Assembly: GCA_964356355.1 (NCBI GenBank)
Contig: CAYHGX010000007.1
Span: 1-64,000, forward strand
Length of the DNA: 64,000 nt
Reading direction: 5' to 3'
From: CAYHGX01 sp964356355
GTDB lineage: Bacteria > Patescibacteriota > Gracilibacteria > UBA1369 > LOWO2-01-FULL-3
How positions within the stretch are numbered: position 1 is the stretch's first letter; the number at the start of each line of letters is the position of its first letter. Shown here piece after piece: positions 9,760-19,541 of the stretch. A program made the position numbers and the translations under genes. The notes under the pieces were generated by a model, which was given only the letters and a program-made list of their open reading frames with translations, was not told the origin of the DNA and ran no database searches.

Positions 9760-10371
9760 ATGGCAAAATTATATCACTACAAATCAGGCGAAAATCGAAT
9801 AATTCACCTAGACATGGGTAAACTATTTAGTTGGTCCCCGAAAACTCGAACAGACCTTCTAAATAGCAATGAGGAATCTGGAAGCCACAACGACAAAATG
9901 GCAGATGCAGCCGCCAAAGAATTTAACGATCCCCCATTAAAGGACACCATCGACAACATCAAATCAAGTGCCACAGACATAAAAGAAAAGGCTCTATCAA
10001 TGGTGAAAGAGGCAGCAAAATCACCATTCAAACTAGCTGCACATTTACTCACCAAGCCAGTAGAATTAGTTGGCAAACCAACACTCAGCATTGTAAAAGG
10101 AGGCCTCAAAATTGCCACCTCGGCCACCACCAATGCAGTAGGAATAGTTGCAACCGCACCAAGAATCGTTGCAGATGCCGCCAGGCTAGCCGCCCGCGTA
10201 CCACTAATTGCCCTCGACAAATTAAGTGTCGTAACCGGTTACCCATCCGCGCTCGTCCGTTACATCAAAGAAAAAATACTCGGCACAATCGACAGCACAA
10301 ACGAAAAAATTTTTGAAATCAGCAACAAAACCCGCGAAAGCATTTTCAAAACATTAGGCGCAGAAGCCTAA
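9760..10371 (+). CDS. hypothetical Ala-rich helical protein
   Basis: 203 residues beginning MAKLYHYKSGENRII. I recognise no family. Residues 60-90 are a charged helical region (SSATDIKEKALSMVKEA). Residues 90-160 are Ala/Val-rich amphipathic segments (KIATSATTNAVGIVATAPR) that could lie on a membrane surface but are not clear transmembrane helices. There is no signal peptide. The ATG at 9760 is preferred over an in-frame TTG at 9742, which would place TATAAT inside the gene. It converges with the beta-propeller gene, stop to stop, 3 bp apart. Confidence 0.65.
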   Translation: MAKLYHYKSGENRIIHLDMGKLFSWSPKTRTDLLNSNEESGSHNDKMADAAAKEFNDPPLKDTIDNIKSSATDIKEKALSMVKEAAKSPFKLAAHLLTKPVELVGKPTLSIVKGGLKIATSATTNAVGIVATAPRIVADAARLAARVPLIALDKLSVVTGYPSALVRYIKEKILGTIDSTNEKIFEISNKTRESIFKTLGAEA

Positions 10372-10374
10372 TCC

Positions 10375-13300
10375 CTAACTTTCCGCTCTACCCTTTCCAA
10401 ACAGCAAGCTCGTAATATTACTGATCAGATTTTTACTATCATTGTAGATATAAACCAATGCCTCATGATCACCAGCATCAAGCACCTCTGGAATAGCTAC
10501 CTCAAAATATCCCTCAGAAGCATCAGCAATCACCACAGATGAATAAGTCAAACTCTTCCAAGTAACCACCACCGTAGAACCAGGAACAGCATATCCCGTC
10601 ATATACTTCACATTAGCCATACCCTCTCCCACAAGCGTTCTCTCCCTCACAGAATCAGCTTGAGCAAGCAACACCGATGTAAACAAACTGGATTCATCAA
10701 ATCCCATCGGCTGAGTAATACCATCAAGTAAAGGCCTACCCATGGGCTCAGTAATCGACGCAGAATCTTCAAAAGTCACAAGCTCAGTTGATAAATTAAC
10801 TCCCTTCAAATCAAGCTGTTGCTCGAAATCCACATTCATATCCACTACAGATCCTTTACCTTTCTCATCCTGAATCACAAAATACATTTTTTTCGCTCCT
10901 CCCTTAAAATCAACATTCGGCAAATCCTTTTCAAAATCAATATTCACCGCCACCTTATTACCATCATCTGAAGATACCTTCCCTAGCTGAGACACCTTCC
11001 AACTACTCTTATTCTTAGGGTCCACCTTCTCCACCGCAAACATATTCAACTGCATCCCGGGCTCTGGAGTACCCACCCAAAACAACGCATTTTTCCCAAC
11101 CGTTTTCCCCTCTAAATCATTAGTAAACTCAGGCTTCGTCGGATATTGAACAGTTGCCTTTCCAAGGCCCTCAAATCCACCAAAATAGTATTTTTCTGAT
11201 GCTTTAGGATCATCAATTTGTCCACCCGCCAAAACCAGCAACGGCGCAGCCACTCCACTATCATTAAATACAGTATACGGCCCAATTATAATCTTATCTT
11301 CGCCCGTTTTATCTACCTCTTCCTGCATCAATTTTGCCTTCCTTTTGTCAAAAGTCACATAAACTTTAGTCTTCGGCCCAACCACCATTTCCTTATCACC
11401 AACTTTCAATTTGAAACTCTCAGCACCGGTGCCGTTATTTGCCAACTCATAAATTTTGTCTCGAATCTGAGTATCAACCTTATCCTCAACAACACGTTCT
11501 GCATCACTCAACTTCCCAAAGTCCACAGTTTTTTGTTCGGAAAGCATATTCAAAGCCTCCTCTACTTGAACCTTTTTCTGCTCCGCATAAATCTGCTCCT
11601 CACTCATTGGCACCTCATCAGCCGCAATTCCGCCCCCTTGATTATCCGCAACTTGAGCAAGGTCAGCCTCTATCAACAAATCATAATTAACTCTTTCCTT
11701 ATCCAAAAGTATATCCTTTACATTACTCATCGCTGCCTCAATTTTCTTCGCATCGGAATAACCATTTCCCAAGCTTTTATCAGACTGATTTACAATTTCC
11801 AGCCCAGTTACAATCTCAATTGCATTACCACTACTATCAAAATCACCATCAGGAGTTTCAGAAACAACAGGTTCTTCCTCGGAAACATCCTCCTCATCAT
11901 CCTCCTTTACAACCGGCTCATCATCACTTTTATACCTCGACAAATTGTAGATCAAAATTGAAGACCCACCCCCCGGAACATCAGCAACAGGACAGGCCAA
12001 AGTACTCACGCTCGAACCGCTCACAAAGCTAGTCTCCACGCTTCCCTGATTCCTAGCCTTTACCTGAAATGAATAAGAAGTTCCACAAGTCAAACCAGTG
12101 CTACTCCAGCTCAAATCAGTAACCCACCCAGAATTTGTAGCAGCAGTAGTATTTTCAGCATAATATTCCGTACCCGTTGGATTAGAATTATCGCCCCAGC
12201 TCACATTAACCTGTGAGGTAGAAACCGCACTCAATGCAACACTTCCCGGCACATTCACCACGTTATCAACAGTTAAAGTTGTCGTGGCAGCGGTACCGGC
12301 ATCAGTTCCATCGTAAGGAGTCACCCTCAAGCAATAAGTGGCCGCATCTACACTTGGCAAATCCGTCATCGTATCCCACTCAAAATTAACCGTATTATCA
12401 CCTGAAGAAGTTGTAATATAACCATCCGAAGTACCAATCTGATATCCATTATCATTTTCCACATTTGGATCACCATAGGTCGCAGTCGTATTCTCGTCAG
12501 TCTCACTTAAAGTAGCAACACTCGTTGCCGAAGAACAATCACTTCCCTCTAAATAATTCACCTTTAACTGAACCGTATCATCACCATCAGTATCAGCAGC
12601 TACGGCCGCAATATCCACAACTCCGCTACCATCAGTACGAGGAATTGCCGAAGAAATCGTTACCGAAGGCGCATTATTAGACGGCATCGTATAGTGCCCA
12701 AAATAAAACATCGGAACACTATCAAAGACACCAAAATTTCCTCCAACAAAGAGATGCCCAGTCGCAAGAGCTAGAGAATAAACCGTATTATTCGCACCAG
12801 GATCCCAGCTCGTTGCCAGGCCTGTAGTTAAATCAATACCAGCAACCCTGGCTCTGGATGAGCCTCCAGCAGTCGCAAAATCACCGCCAATATAGGCTGT
12901 AGAAGAATTTACCGCCACCGCCTGAACAGTACTATCCGTCCCCGGGTCCCAGCTTGTGGCCAGCCCGGTTGAAGTATCAATTGCCGCCACATTTGATCGA
13001 GATTCACCGCCGGCACCAGTAAATCGACCCCCAATAACAATATTAGAACCACTCAGAGCAATTGCATTAATATAAGTTGAATATGCCATACCAGTAACAT
13101 TAGGGTCCCAGCTTGTGGCTAACCCAGTCGAAGTATCCACGGCCGCAAGATGACTCCGAGAAGAACTTCCAATTGCCGTAAAATTTCCACCAACATAGAG
13201 AGTAGTCCCGTCCAAAACCAAATCATAAACATAAGCAAAAAATCCACCAGTTACATTAGGGTCAAAACTAGTTACTGCTCCCGTTGAAGCCGAAACAGCC

Positions 13301-14853
13301 GCCAAGCTATGACGCGTCGACGTCGCCAAGGTATTGAAATTTCCTCCAACATACAACGTAGTACCACTAAGTAACAAAGAATAAACATACGAAGAAGAGG
13401 CTATATATGCGTTAAAACCAGAAACCAATGTTCCACTCGCAGTATCAATCGCTGCAAGATCCTCACGAGAAGAGCCATCAATTACCGTATAACTGCCTCC
13501 GGCGTACAAAGTTGCTCCATCATTACTCAAAGCCAAGTCATATATCGCAGCACTTCCACCACTAACATTTGCATCAAAACCTAAAACAGAATTTGTCGAA
13601 TTATTAAAAGCAGCCAAACCCACTTTTCTAGCAGTCCCACTACCAATACTCCTAAAAGTTCCACCAACATACAAATAAACCCCATCACCACTAATGGCCA
13701 CACTATTTACAGTACCTCCAGCGTAAGGATCAAAAGATGTCGCCGCTCCCGTAGAAGTATCAACGGCCGCAACATTATAACGCGTATTGGAACCAACAGT
13801 TGTAAAATCACCACCAAGATAAAGCGTTGATCCAAACAATGAAATCTCATTAATACCGCTTGAACCACCAGTTACACTAGGATCCCAACTATTCACTATC
13901 CCCGTGCCCGTATCAAAAGATGCGAGCCCATTTCTAGTCGTACTATCAATCGAAGTGAAAGAACCCGCCACGTACAAAGTAGTACCATCAATAATTAAAT
14001 CATTAACCGCCGAAGTTGGATTTGGCGTCCAGCTCGATAAAGACCCTGCCAAAGAGTAAGAAGCAAGGTTACTCACCGAAACAGAACTCACCGACCAAAA
14101 AGAACCACCCAAATAAGCATAAGTACCATCAAGAGCAATAGAATAAACCGTCCCCTGAACGTAAGGATTCCAGGTTGTAGCCAAAGCAGTGGCAGTATCA
14201 ATCGCAGCAGCCTTGCTCCTATAAGCACCCCCAACATTCGTAAACGTACCGCCCAAATAGAGAGTAGTACCATCCAAAGCCATGTCGTAAACCGTACTAT
14301 CAGCCTGAGCATCCCACACATTCGCAGTTCCAGTAGTAGTATCTACCGATGCTAAATAAGAATAACTCGCACCACCAATCGAAGAAAATGAACCACCCAC
14401 ATACAAAGCAGATCCATCTAAAAGCAAAGACTGAACGGGATAATTCGGTTCAGGACTAAAAGTAGCATCAACATCACCAGCTGCATCAATATGGGCCAGA
14501 TTTTTTTTACTAACACCGCTTATAGAGGTAAAATCACCTCCCACATACCAGCCTCCCGCACCATCTGAAATCACCGCATTTACGTCCCTATTAACCTTCG
14601 AATACGAAGTGGCAGCAGCACCAGTAGAAGTCTTTATCGGCACACCAGTGCCGGTATTCGGACCAATATAAGAAAAACTTCCGCCTACATAAGTTGTCGT
14701 ACCATAAGTAGCCGTATCATAAACGGTTCCATTAGTAACAAGTCCATCCGTATCCAAAGTTTCAGCACTTGAAACAAAGCCCACATTCACAAAAAGCCCA
14801 AGAAAAAGAGCTAGAGTTAAATTCGACGCCCAAAACTTCTTAAAAATTCTCAT
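10375..14853 (-). CDS. exported delta-60-repeat (DUF5122) beta-propeller surface protein
   Basis: 1,492 residues from MRIFKKFW; a 16-residue upstream extension lacks a sensible signal peptide. A signal peptide (LTLALFLGLFVNVGFVSSAE) leads into about 14 repeats of ~50-55 residues with the pattern LYVGGxFTxIGGxSRxxLA then DTxTGxxTSWDP. This is the DUF5122/delta-60 repeat that forms beta-propellers. A fibronectin-type-III-like region follows (VALSAVSTSQVNVSW). Next comes an acidic linker (KEDDEEDVSEEEP), a helical segment, and a final Ig-like domain (YAVPGSTVVVTWKS). It has no obvious anchor and is probably secreted or surface associated, with adhesion or carbohydrate binding plausible but unproven. 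Confidence 0.85.
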   Translation of the reverse strand: MRIFKKFWASNLTLALFLGLFVNVGFVSSAETLDTDGLVTNGTVYDTATYGTTTYVGGSFSYIGPNTGTGVPIKTSTGAAATSYSKVNRDVNAVISDGAGGWYVGGDFTSISGVSKKNLAHIDAAGDVDATFSPEPNYPVQSLLLDGSALYVGGSFSSIGGASYSYLASVDTTTGTANVWDAQADSTVYDMALDGTTLYLGGTFTNVGGAYRSKAAAIDTATALATTWNPYVQGTVYSIALDGTYAYLGGSFWSVSSVSVSNLASYSLAGSLSSWTPNPTSAVNDLIIDGTTLYVAGSFTSIDSTTRNGLASFDTGTGIVNSWDPSVTGGSSGINEISLFGSTLYLGGDFTTVGSNTRYNVAAVDTSTGAATSFDPYAGGTVNSVAISGDGVYLYVGGTFRSIGSGTARKVGLAAFNNSTNSVLGFDANVSGGSAAIYDLALSNDGATLYAGGSYTVIDGSSREDLAAIDTASGTLVSGFNAYIASSSYVYSLLLSGTTLYVGGNFNTLATSTRHSLAAVSASTGAVTSFDPNVTGGFFAYVYDLVLDGTTLYVGGNFTAIGSSSRSHLAAVDTSTGLATSWDPNVTGMAYSTYINAIALSGSNIVIGGRFTGAGGESRSNVAAIDTSTGLATSWDPGTDSTVQAVAVNSSTAYIGGDFATAGGSSRARVAGIDLTTGLATSWDPGANNTVYSLALATGHLFVGGNFGVFDSVPMFYFGHYTMPSNNAPSVTISSAIPRTDGSGVVDIAAVAADTDGDDTVQLKVNYLEGSDCSSATSVATLSETDENTTATYGDPNVENDNGYQIGTSDGYITTSSGDNTVNFEWDTMTDLPSVDAATYCLRVTPYDGTDAGTAATTTLTVDNVVNVPGSVALSAVSTSQVNVSWGDNSNPTGTEYYAENTTAATNSGWVTDLSWSSTGLTCGTSYSFQVKARNQGSVETSFVSGSSVSTLACPVADVPGGGSSILIYNLSRYKSDDEPVVKEDDEEDVSEEEPVVSETPDGDFDSSGNAIEIVTGLEIVNQSDKSLGNGYSDAKKIEAAMSNVKDILLDKERVNYDLLIEADLAQVADNQGGGIAADEVPMSEEQIYAEQKKVQVEEALNMLSEQKTVDFGKLSDAERVVEDKVDTQIRDKIYELANNGTGAESFKLKVGDKEMVVGPKTKVYVTFDKRKAKLMQEEVDKTGEDKIIIGPYTVFNDSGVAAPLLVLAGGQIDDPKASEKYYFGGFEGLGKATVQYPTKPEFTNDLEGKTVGKNALFWVGTPEPGMQLNMFAVEKVDPKNKSSWKVSQLGKVSSDDGNKVAVNIDFEKDLPNVDFKGGAKKMYFVIQDEKGKGSVVDMNVDFEQQLDLKGVNLSTELVTFEDSASITEPMGRPLLDGITQPMGFDESSLFTSVLLAQADSVRERTLVGEGMANVKYMTGYAVPGSTVVVTWKSLTYSSVVIADASEGYFEVAIPEVLDAGDHEALVYIYNDSKNLISNITSLLFGKGRAES

Positions 14854-14913
14854 AATTTTATGTTTCGATTCTTTCACAAATACTAACACGAAAAAGATCA
14901 ACTACAAAAACAA

Positions 14914-14941
14914 TTGACAGACTCTGCGCCTCCTCTACACT
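14914..14941 (+). promoter_or_regulatory. promoter of the suf operon
   Basis: TTGACA (14914-14919), a 16-bp spacer and TACACT (14936-14941) predict a transcript starting near 14948, about 50 bp upstream of sufC. I did not identify an IscR- or SufR-like operator. Confidence 0.55.
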
Positions 14942-14997
14942 TAGAGCATTAAAGAGATTAAAAAATTCAACCATAAGTAACCTATGACACCCAACAA

Positions 14998-15777
14998 ATG
15001 CCTCAACATATACTGGAAATCCGTGATCTTAAAGCGGAAATCAACGGACTCAAAATTCTAAAGGGCTTATCGCTGAAAATCGGCTCCGGAGAAATTCATG
15101 TCATCATGGGCCCCAACGGCTCAGGTAAAAGCACGCTCTGCAACGTACTTATGGGCCACCCAAAGTACGAAGTTACAGGAGGCTCTGCCACGCTTGACGG
15201 CGAAGACCTCCTCGATCTCGCCCCCAATGAAAGAGCTCACAAAGGCCTCTTTTTAGCCTTTCAACAACCAATGGAGATCCCAGGAGTAAGCTTCGGCAAC
15301 TTCCTTCGCCTTGCCAAAAATTCACAGATGAAATTCGAGAACTCCACTTCTCGGGGCATCAACGCCAGTGAATTCATGAAAACCCTTAAAGGCAAAATTT
15401 CCGACCTCAAAATGGAGGAAAATTTCGTAACACGCTCAATTAACGAAGGCTTTTCCGGTGGAGAGAAAAAACGCGCAGAAATCATTCAAATGTCCATCCT
15501 TCAACCAAAAATTGCCCTTCTAGATGAAATTGACTCCGGCCTCGACATCGACGCGCTAAAAACAGTAGCCAAAGGCATTAATCAAAACATGAAAGAAACT
15601 GGCTGCGGAATGCTAATAATCACCCACTACCAAAGGATTTTAAACTACATCAAACCCGACTTCGTGCACATCATGCACAAAGGGAAAATTATTAAATCCG
15701 GCGATCACACTCTCGCCCTTGAACTAGAAAAAACCGGCTACGAACCATTTATCAAGCGCGAGCGAAGCGAGTGCTAA
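14998..15777 (+). CDS. sufC: SufC, Fe-S assembly ABC ATPase
   Basis: ATPase of the SufBCD scaffold complex that builds Fe-S clusters in the cytoplasm; 259 residues, normal for SufC. Walker A GPNGSGKST is at 38-46, the ABC signature SGGEKKR at 153-159 and Walker B IALLDEIDSGLD at 172-183; the EIDSGLD wording is typical of SufC. It is first in a six-gene operon. The last residues (KRERSEC) are encoded by a GCGCGAGCGAAGCGAG repeat at 15756-15774, so this repeat appears to have supplied the C-terminus. Confidence 0.96.
   Translation: MPQHILEIRDLKAEINGLKILKGLSLKIGSGEIHVIMGPNGSGKSTLCNVLMGHPKYEVTGGSATLDGEDLLDLAPNERAHKGLFLAFQQPMEIPGVSFGNFLRLAKNSQMKFENSTSRGINASEFMKTLKGKISDLKMEENFVTRSINEGFSGGEKKRAEIIQMSILQPKIALLDEIDSGLDIDALKTVAKGINQNMKETGCGMLIITHYQRILNYIKPDFVHIMHKGKIIKSGDHTLALELEKTGYEPFIKRERSEC
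15756..15774 (+). repeat. GCGAGCGAAGCGAG-type repeat at the sufC 3' end
   Basis: GCGCGAGCGAAGCGAGTGC forms the last codons of sufC. Related palindromic repeats occur at 34338-34358 and 44168-44200, and looser variants at 52723-52840. Confidence 0.6.
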
Positions 15778-15836
15778 CAACCAAAACCGCCGAGCGCGCC
15801 TGCGCCGTAGCGAGACGAACCTTATCCCAATTAAAC

Positions 15837-17255
15837 ATGGCAGTCCCAAAATCCACCAAAGAGCTAGTTTCATCTACGCTCGATCAATACAAATTTGGCT
15901 TCACCACCAACCTCAAGGCAATCTACAAAAGCCCAAAAGGTTTAAATGAAGAAATCGTTCGCCAAATCTCCGAAAAGAAAAAAGAGCCCAAATGGATGCT
16001 GGACTATCGCCTCAAAGCGCTCGAAATTTTCAACAATAAACCCATGCCATCATGGGGCGCAGACCTTAACGACATTGATTTTAAAAACATCCACTACTAC
16101 CTTCAGCCGCAAGACAAAGCCAAAACAAACTGGGAAGACGTACCGGCAGAAATCAAAGACACCTTCGATAAATTGGGAATTCCGCAGGCAGAAAGAAAAT
16201 TCCTTGCCGGCACCGGCGCCCAATTTGAATCTGAAGTTGTCTACCATTCCCTTCTAGAATCACTCACTAAACAGGGAGTGATTTTTGAATCCACAGACAT
16301 AGCACTACAAAAATACCCTGAAATTTTCAAAGAATACTTTGGCAAAATTATCCCCGCTCATGACAATAAATTTTCCGCATTAAATTCAGCAGTTTGGAGC
16401 GGAGGATCCTTCATTTATGTACCAAAAGGTGTACACATCGAGCTCCCACTTCAGGCCTATTTCCGCATTAATGCAGAAAACATGGGTCAATTTGAACGCA
16501 CCCTCATCATCGCCGATGAAGGCTCCTCCGTACACTATATTGAAGGCTGCACGGCACCCACCTACACCACCGACTCTCTCCACTCCGCCGTGGTAGAAAT
16601 TGTTGTCAAAAAAGATGCCCGCGTGCAATACACCACAATCCAAAACTGGTCCAAAAATGTTTTCAACTTAGTTACCAAAAGAGCCTACGCCTACGAAAAT
16701 GCTGAAATGTTCTGGCTCGACTGCAATCTTGGATCCAAAGTAACGATGAAGTATCCTGCCATCTTCCTGATGGGCAAAGGAGCGAAAGGCGAAGTGCAAT
16801 CCTTGGCTTTCTCAGGCCAACACCAACACCAAGATGCCGGCGCAAAAATCGTACACTGCGCACCAAATACAAGCTCCAAAATCGTTTCCAAATCCATTAG
16901 TAAGAATGGTGGCCGTGGCACCTACCGTGGACTCTTAAAGGTAAACAAAGGCGCCAGCAATATCAAAAGCCACGTCTCCTGCGACGCCCTTCTCTTAGAT
17001 GAAAACTCCCGCTCTGACACCTATCCAATCATGCAAATAGACGAAGAAAACGTCTCCATCGCCCACGAAGCCACAGTTGCAAAAATTGGTGAAGAACAGC
17101 TCTTTTACCTCATGTCCCGAGGCCTCACGGAAGAGGAAGCCGCCTCCACAATCGTAAACGGCTTTGCCAAACCCATCATCAAACAACTACCAATGGAATA
17201 TGCCATTGAATTAAACCGCCTCATCGAATTGGAAATGACCGGTTCCGTTGGCTAA
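15837..17255 (+). CDS. sufB: SufB, Fe-S scaffold subunit
   Basis: 472 residues. It begins MAVPKSTKELV at 15837; the upstream frame to 15771 overlaps sufC and is not SufB-like. Diagnostic segments are GVHIELPLQAYFRI, the beta-helix region around EGCTAPTYTTDSLHSAVVE, and the C-terminus EEQLFYLMSRGLTEEEA. With SufC and the SufD-like protein it forms the scaffold on which a cluster is built before transfer. The start lies 60 bp after the sufC stop. Confidence 0.96.
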   Translation: MAVPKSTKELVSSTLDQYKFGFTTNLKAIYKSPKGLNEEIVRQISEKKKEPKWMLDYRLKALEIFNNKPMPSWGADLNDIDFKNIHYYLQPQDKAKTNWEDVPAEIKDTFDKLGIPQAERKFLAGTGAQFESEVVYHSLLESLTKQGVIFESTDIALQKYPEIFKEYFGKIIPAHDNKFSALNSAVWSGGSFIYVPKGVHIELPLQAYFRINAENMGQFERTLIIADEGSSVHYIEGCTAPTYTTDSLHSAVVEIVVKKDARVQYTTIQNWSKNVFNLVTKRAYAYENAEMFWLDCNLGSKVTMKYPAIFLMGKGAKGEVQSLAFSGQHQHQDAGAKIVHCAPNTSSKIVSKSISKNGGRGTYRGLLKVNKGASNIKSHVSCDALLLDENSRSDTYPIMQIDEENVSIAHEATVAKIGEEQLFYLMSRGLTEEEAASTIVNGFAKPIIKQLPMEYAIELNRLIELEMTGSVG

Positions 17256-17263
17256 TCAAATCT

Positions 17264-17932
17264 ATGGAAAACCTCAACACATTAAGCAAAAAACTAGAAA
17301 TCAAGGCCAACGAAAATCGCACAATTTTAGTTGAAAAAATTCAAAGCTGCGAAATAAATCTCCACGAAAACTCCACCCTCACATTAGTGGCAATTTTGGC
17401 AAATGGCTGGGAAGAAAATATAAAAATAAACTTCAACCTAAAAGGTCACCACTCAGAAGTTAAATTCATAGGAATCAACATCGGACAGGAAAAAAATAAA
17501 TTTCAATTAGAAACAAACTCCCTTCATACAAATGAAAACACTAAAGCATTTTACTATCTCCGCAGCGCCCTTTTCGACCAATCAGCTATCGACTACAAAG
17601 GCACATTAATCATCAAAAAAGCCGCACAGCTCACAGAAGCCTATCTGTCTCACAGCACTTTGATGCTCTCCACAAAAGCGAAAGCTCACACCACTCCTTC
17701 ACTGGAAATTGAAGCCGACGATGTTAAGGCGGGCCATAGTGCCACCATCGGCAACATGGACGACGAAACACTTTTCTACTTCCAAAGCCGAGGAATCAAT
17801 AAAGAAGAGGCCCAAAAAATAATGATCAAAGGCTTTTTAGAACAAGACCTAGAAAAAATTGAAGACCTCACCGCTCGAGAAGCTATTGCGGAAATCCTCG
17901 AAAAGCTTTTAAATAAGCACCTTAGTAGCTAA
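17264..17932 (+). CDS. short SufD-like scaffold subunit
   Basis: 222 residues, about half the length of usual SufD, but with the SufB/SufD C-terminal core: GHSATIGNMDDETLFYFQSRGINKEEAQKI contains the family pattern (given here in parts: GHSATIGNMDD, then FYFQSRG). The N-terminal helical domain is missing and only a reduced beta-helix (residues 20-150) precedes the core. The position between sufB and sufS, 8 bp after sufB, supports the SufD role. Shortened SufD proteins are known in streamlined genomes; whether it fully replaces SufD is inference. Confidence 0.85.
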   Translation: MENLNTLSKKLEIKANENRTILVEKIQSCEINLHENSTLTLVAILANGWEENIKINFNLKGHHSEVKFIGINIGQEKNKFQLETNSLHTNENTKAFYYLRSALFDQSAIDYKGTLIIKKAAQLTEAYLSHSTLMLSTKAKAHTTPSLEIEADDVKAGHSATIGNMDDETLFYFQSRGINKEEAQKIMIKGFLEQDLEKIEDLTAREAIAEILEKLLNKHLSS

Positions 17933-17935
17933 AAA

Positions 17936-19162
17936 ATGCTCAACATAAAAGACCCTAAAAAACACTTCCCCATTTTCAAAAACTCCGCCAAAAACGGAAA
18001 AGAGTTTGTGTACCTAGATAGCGCCTCCACTACGCAAAAACCGGAATCAGTAATCAAAGCAATCACCGAATACTACGAAAACTACAACGCCAACATCCAC
18101 CGCGGCATCTACGACATCTCCGAAATCGCCACTGAAAAATACGAAGCCTGCCGCAGAAAGGTGGCAGAATTTATCAACGCCAAAAGTTCCAAAGAAATAA
18201 TCTTCACCCGCAACACCACTGAGTCCATCAATTTAATTGCTTACACCTGGGGCAACCTCCACATCAAGGAAGGCGACGAAATCATCGTCTCTGCACTCGA
18301 GCACCACTCCAATCTCATTCCCTGGCAACAACTTTGCCAAAGGAAAAACGCCACGCTCAAAGTAATTCCACTCACTAAAGATTTAACCTTAAACCTCACT
18401 GCTTACGAAAAACTACTTAGTAAAAAAACAAAATTAGTAGCTATCACTGCAATTTCCAATGTCACCGGAACCATCAACGACATTGAAACAATTATAGAAA
18501 AAGCCCATGCCGTAGGCGCACACGTGCTCATAGACAACGCCCAAGGAATTAGCCATAAGCCTACCGACGTCCAAAAGCTAAACTGTGACTTCATGGCCTT
18601 TTCTAGCCACAAAATGTTTGGCCCAACAGGCATTGGAGTTCTTTATGCAAAAGAAGAAATCCTTGATAATCTCCCGCCCTTTCTCTTTGGCGGCGACATG
18701 GTAGGACAAGTAAGCCAATTCGAAGCTACCTGGAATGAAATTCCACACAAATTTGAAGCCGGAACTCCAAACATCGCCGACACAATTGCCTTTCAAAAAG
18801 CCATCGAATTCATTGAAGAAATCGGCTTCGAAGCTATCGAAAAACACGATCACCTACTCACAAAAAAGGCCAAAGAAATGCTAGCAGAATTTCCACAAAT
18901 TAAAGTTTATTCACCCAAAAGTATTAACGAATCCAGCCCGGCAATTTCCTTCACAATAGACGGCATTCACCCCCACGACATCGCCACAATTTTCAACGAA
19001 GAAAACATTGCAATCCGCTCCGGACACCACTGCTGCATGCCACTAATGGAAACACTTCAAATACCCGCCACCGCCCGCATGAGTTTTTCAATTTACAACA
19101 CCACCGAAGAAATACAACGTGCTAAAATTGCCATAGAAAGAACCCTAAAGACATTCTCATAA
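17936..19162 (+). CDS. sufS: SufS cysteine desulfurase
   Basis: PLP-dependent cysteine desulfurase giving persulfide sulfur to the scaffold; 408 residues. The PLP lysine is K226 in SSHKMFGPTG. The catalytic cysteine is C366 in RSGHHCCMP, the class II (SufS) form. LEHHSNLIPW (121-130) and LIDNAQ (198-203) are cofactor-binding segments. It starts 3 bp after the SufD-like stop. No SufE is present, so the following SufU-type protein is the likely sulfur acceptor. Confidence 0.96.
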   Translation: MLNIKDPKKHFPIFKNSAKNGKEFVYLDSASTTQKPESVIKAITEYYENYNANIHRGIYDISEIATEKYEACRRKVAEFINAKSSKEIIFTRNTTESINLIAYTWGNLHIKEGDEIIVSALEHHSNLIPWQQLCQRKNATLKVIPLTKDLTLNLTAYEKLLSKKTKLVAITAISNVTGTINDIETIIEKAHAVGAHVLIDNAQGISHKPTDVQKLNCDFMAFSSHKMFGPTGIGVLYAKEEILDNLPPFLFGGDMVGQVSQFEATWNEIPHKFEAGTPNIADTIAFQKAIEFIEEIGFEAIEKHDHLLTKKAKEMLAEFPQIKVYSPKSINESSPAISFTIDGIHPHDIATIFNEENIAIRSGHHCCMPLMETLQIPATARMSFSIYNTTEEIQRAKIAIERTLKTFS

Positions 19163-19164
19163 TC

Positions 19165-19533
19165 ATGGACATCTACTCAGAAAACATTCTCGACCATTTC
19201 AAATATCCGCAAAACTTCGGCACCTTAAAGCATCCCACTAAAACAGCTATCGAATACAACGCCCTCTGCGGAGACAAAATTCGCCTAGATCTTGCCATCA
19301 GCCGAGACAAAAAAATTGCAGAAATCGCCTTCAGCGGCAACGGCTGCGCAATTAGCCAAGCCGCCATGTCCATGCTAAGCGAAAAAGTCCTCGGAAAAAC
19401 CATCGAAGAGGTTGAAAAAATAACCAATGAAGAGGTTTACGAGATGCTTGGAGTTCAAATTTCTCCAGCCCGCATAAAATGTGCCCTACTCGGCCTAAGT
19501 GCGCTTCGCACGGCCCTATCCTCCCCCAAATAA
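19165..19533 (+). CDS. sufU: SufU/IscU-type sulfur acceptor or scaffold
   Basis: 122 residues with the three conserved cysteines at 35 (NALCGD), 61 (GNGCAIS) and 106 (RIKCALL), plus Asp37. RIKCALL is SufU-like, but the 45-residue gap between the second and third cysteines matches IscU and lacks the usual ~18-residue SufU insertion. The motif reads YNALCGD rather than the common NPxCGD. It likely accepts sulfur from SufS; a scaffold role is also possible. Confidence 0.88.
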   Translation: MDIYSENILDHFKYPQNFGTLKHPTKTAIEYNALCGDKIRLDLAISRDKKIAEIAFSGNGCAISQAAMSMLSEKVLGKTIEEVEKITNEEVYEMLGVQISPARIKCALLGLSALRTALSSPK

Positions 19534-19541
19534 ACATTAAA

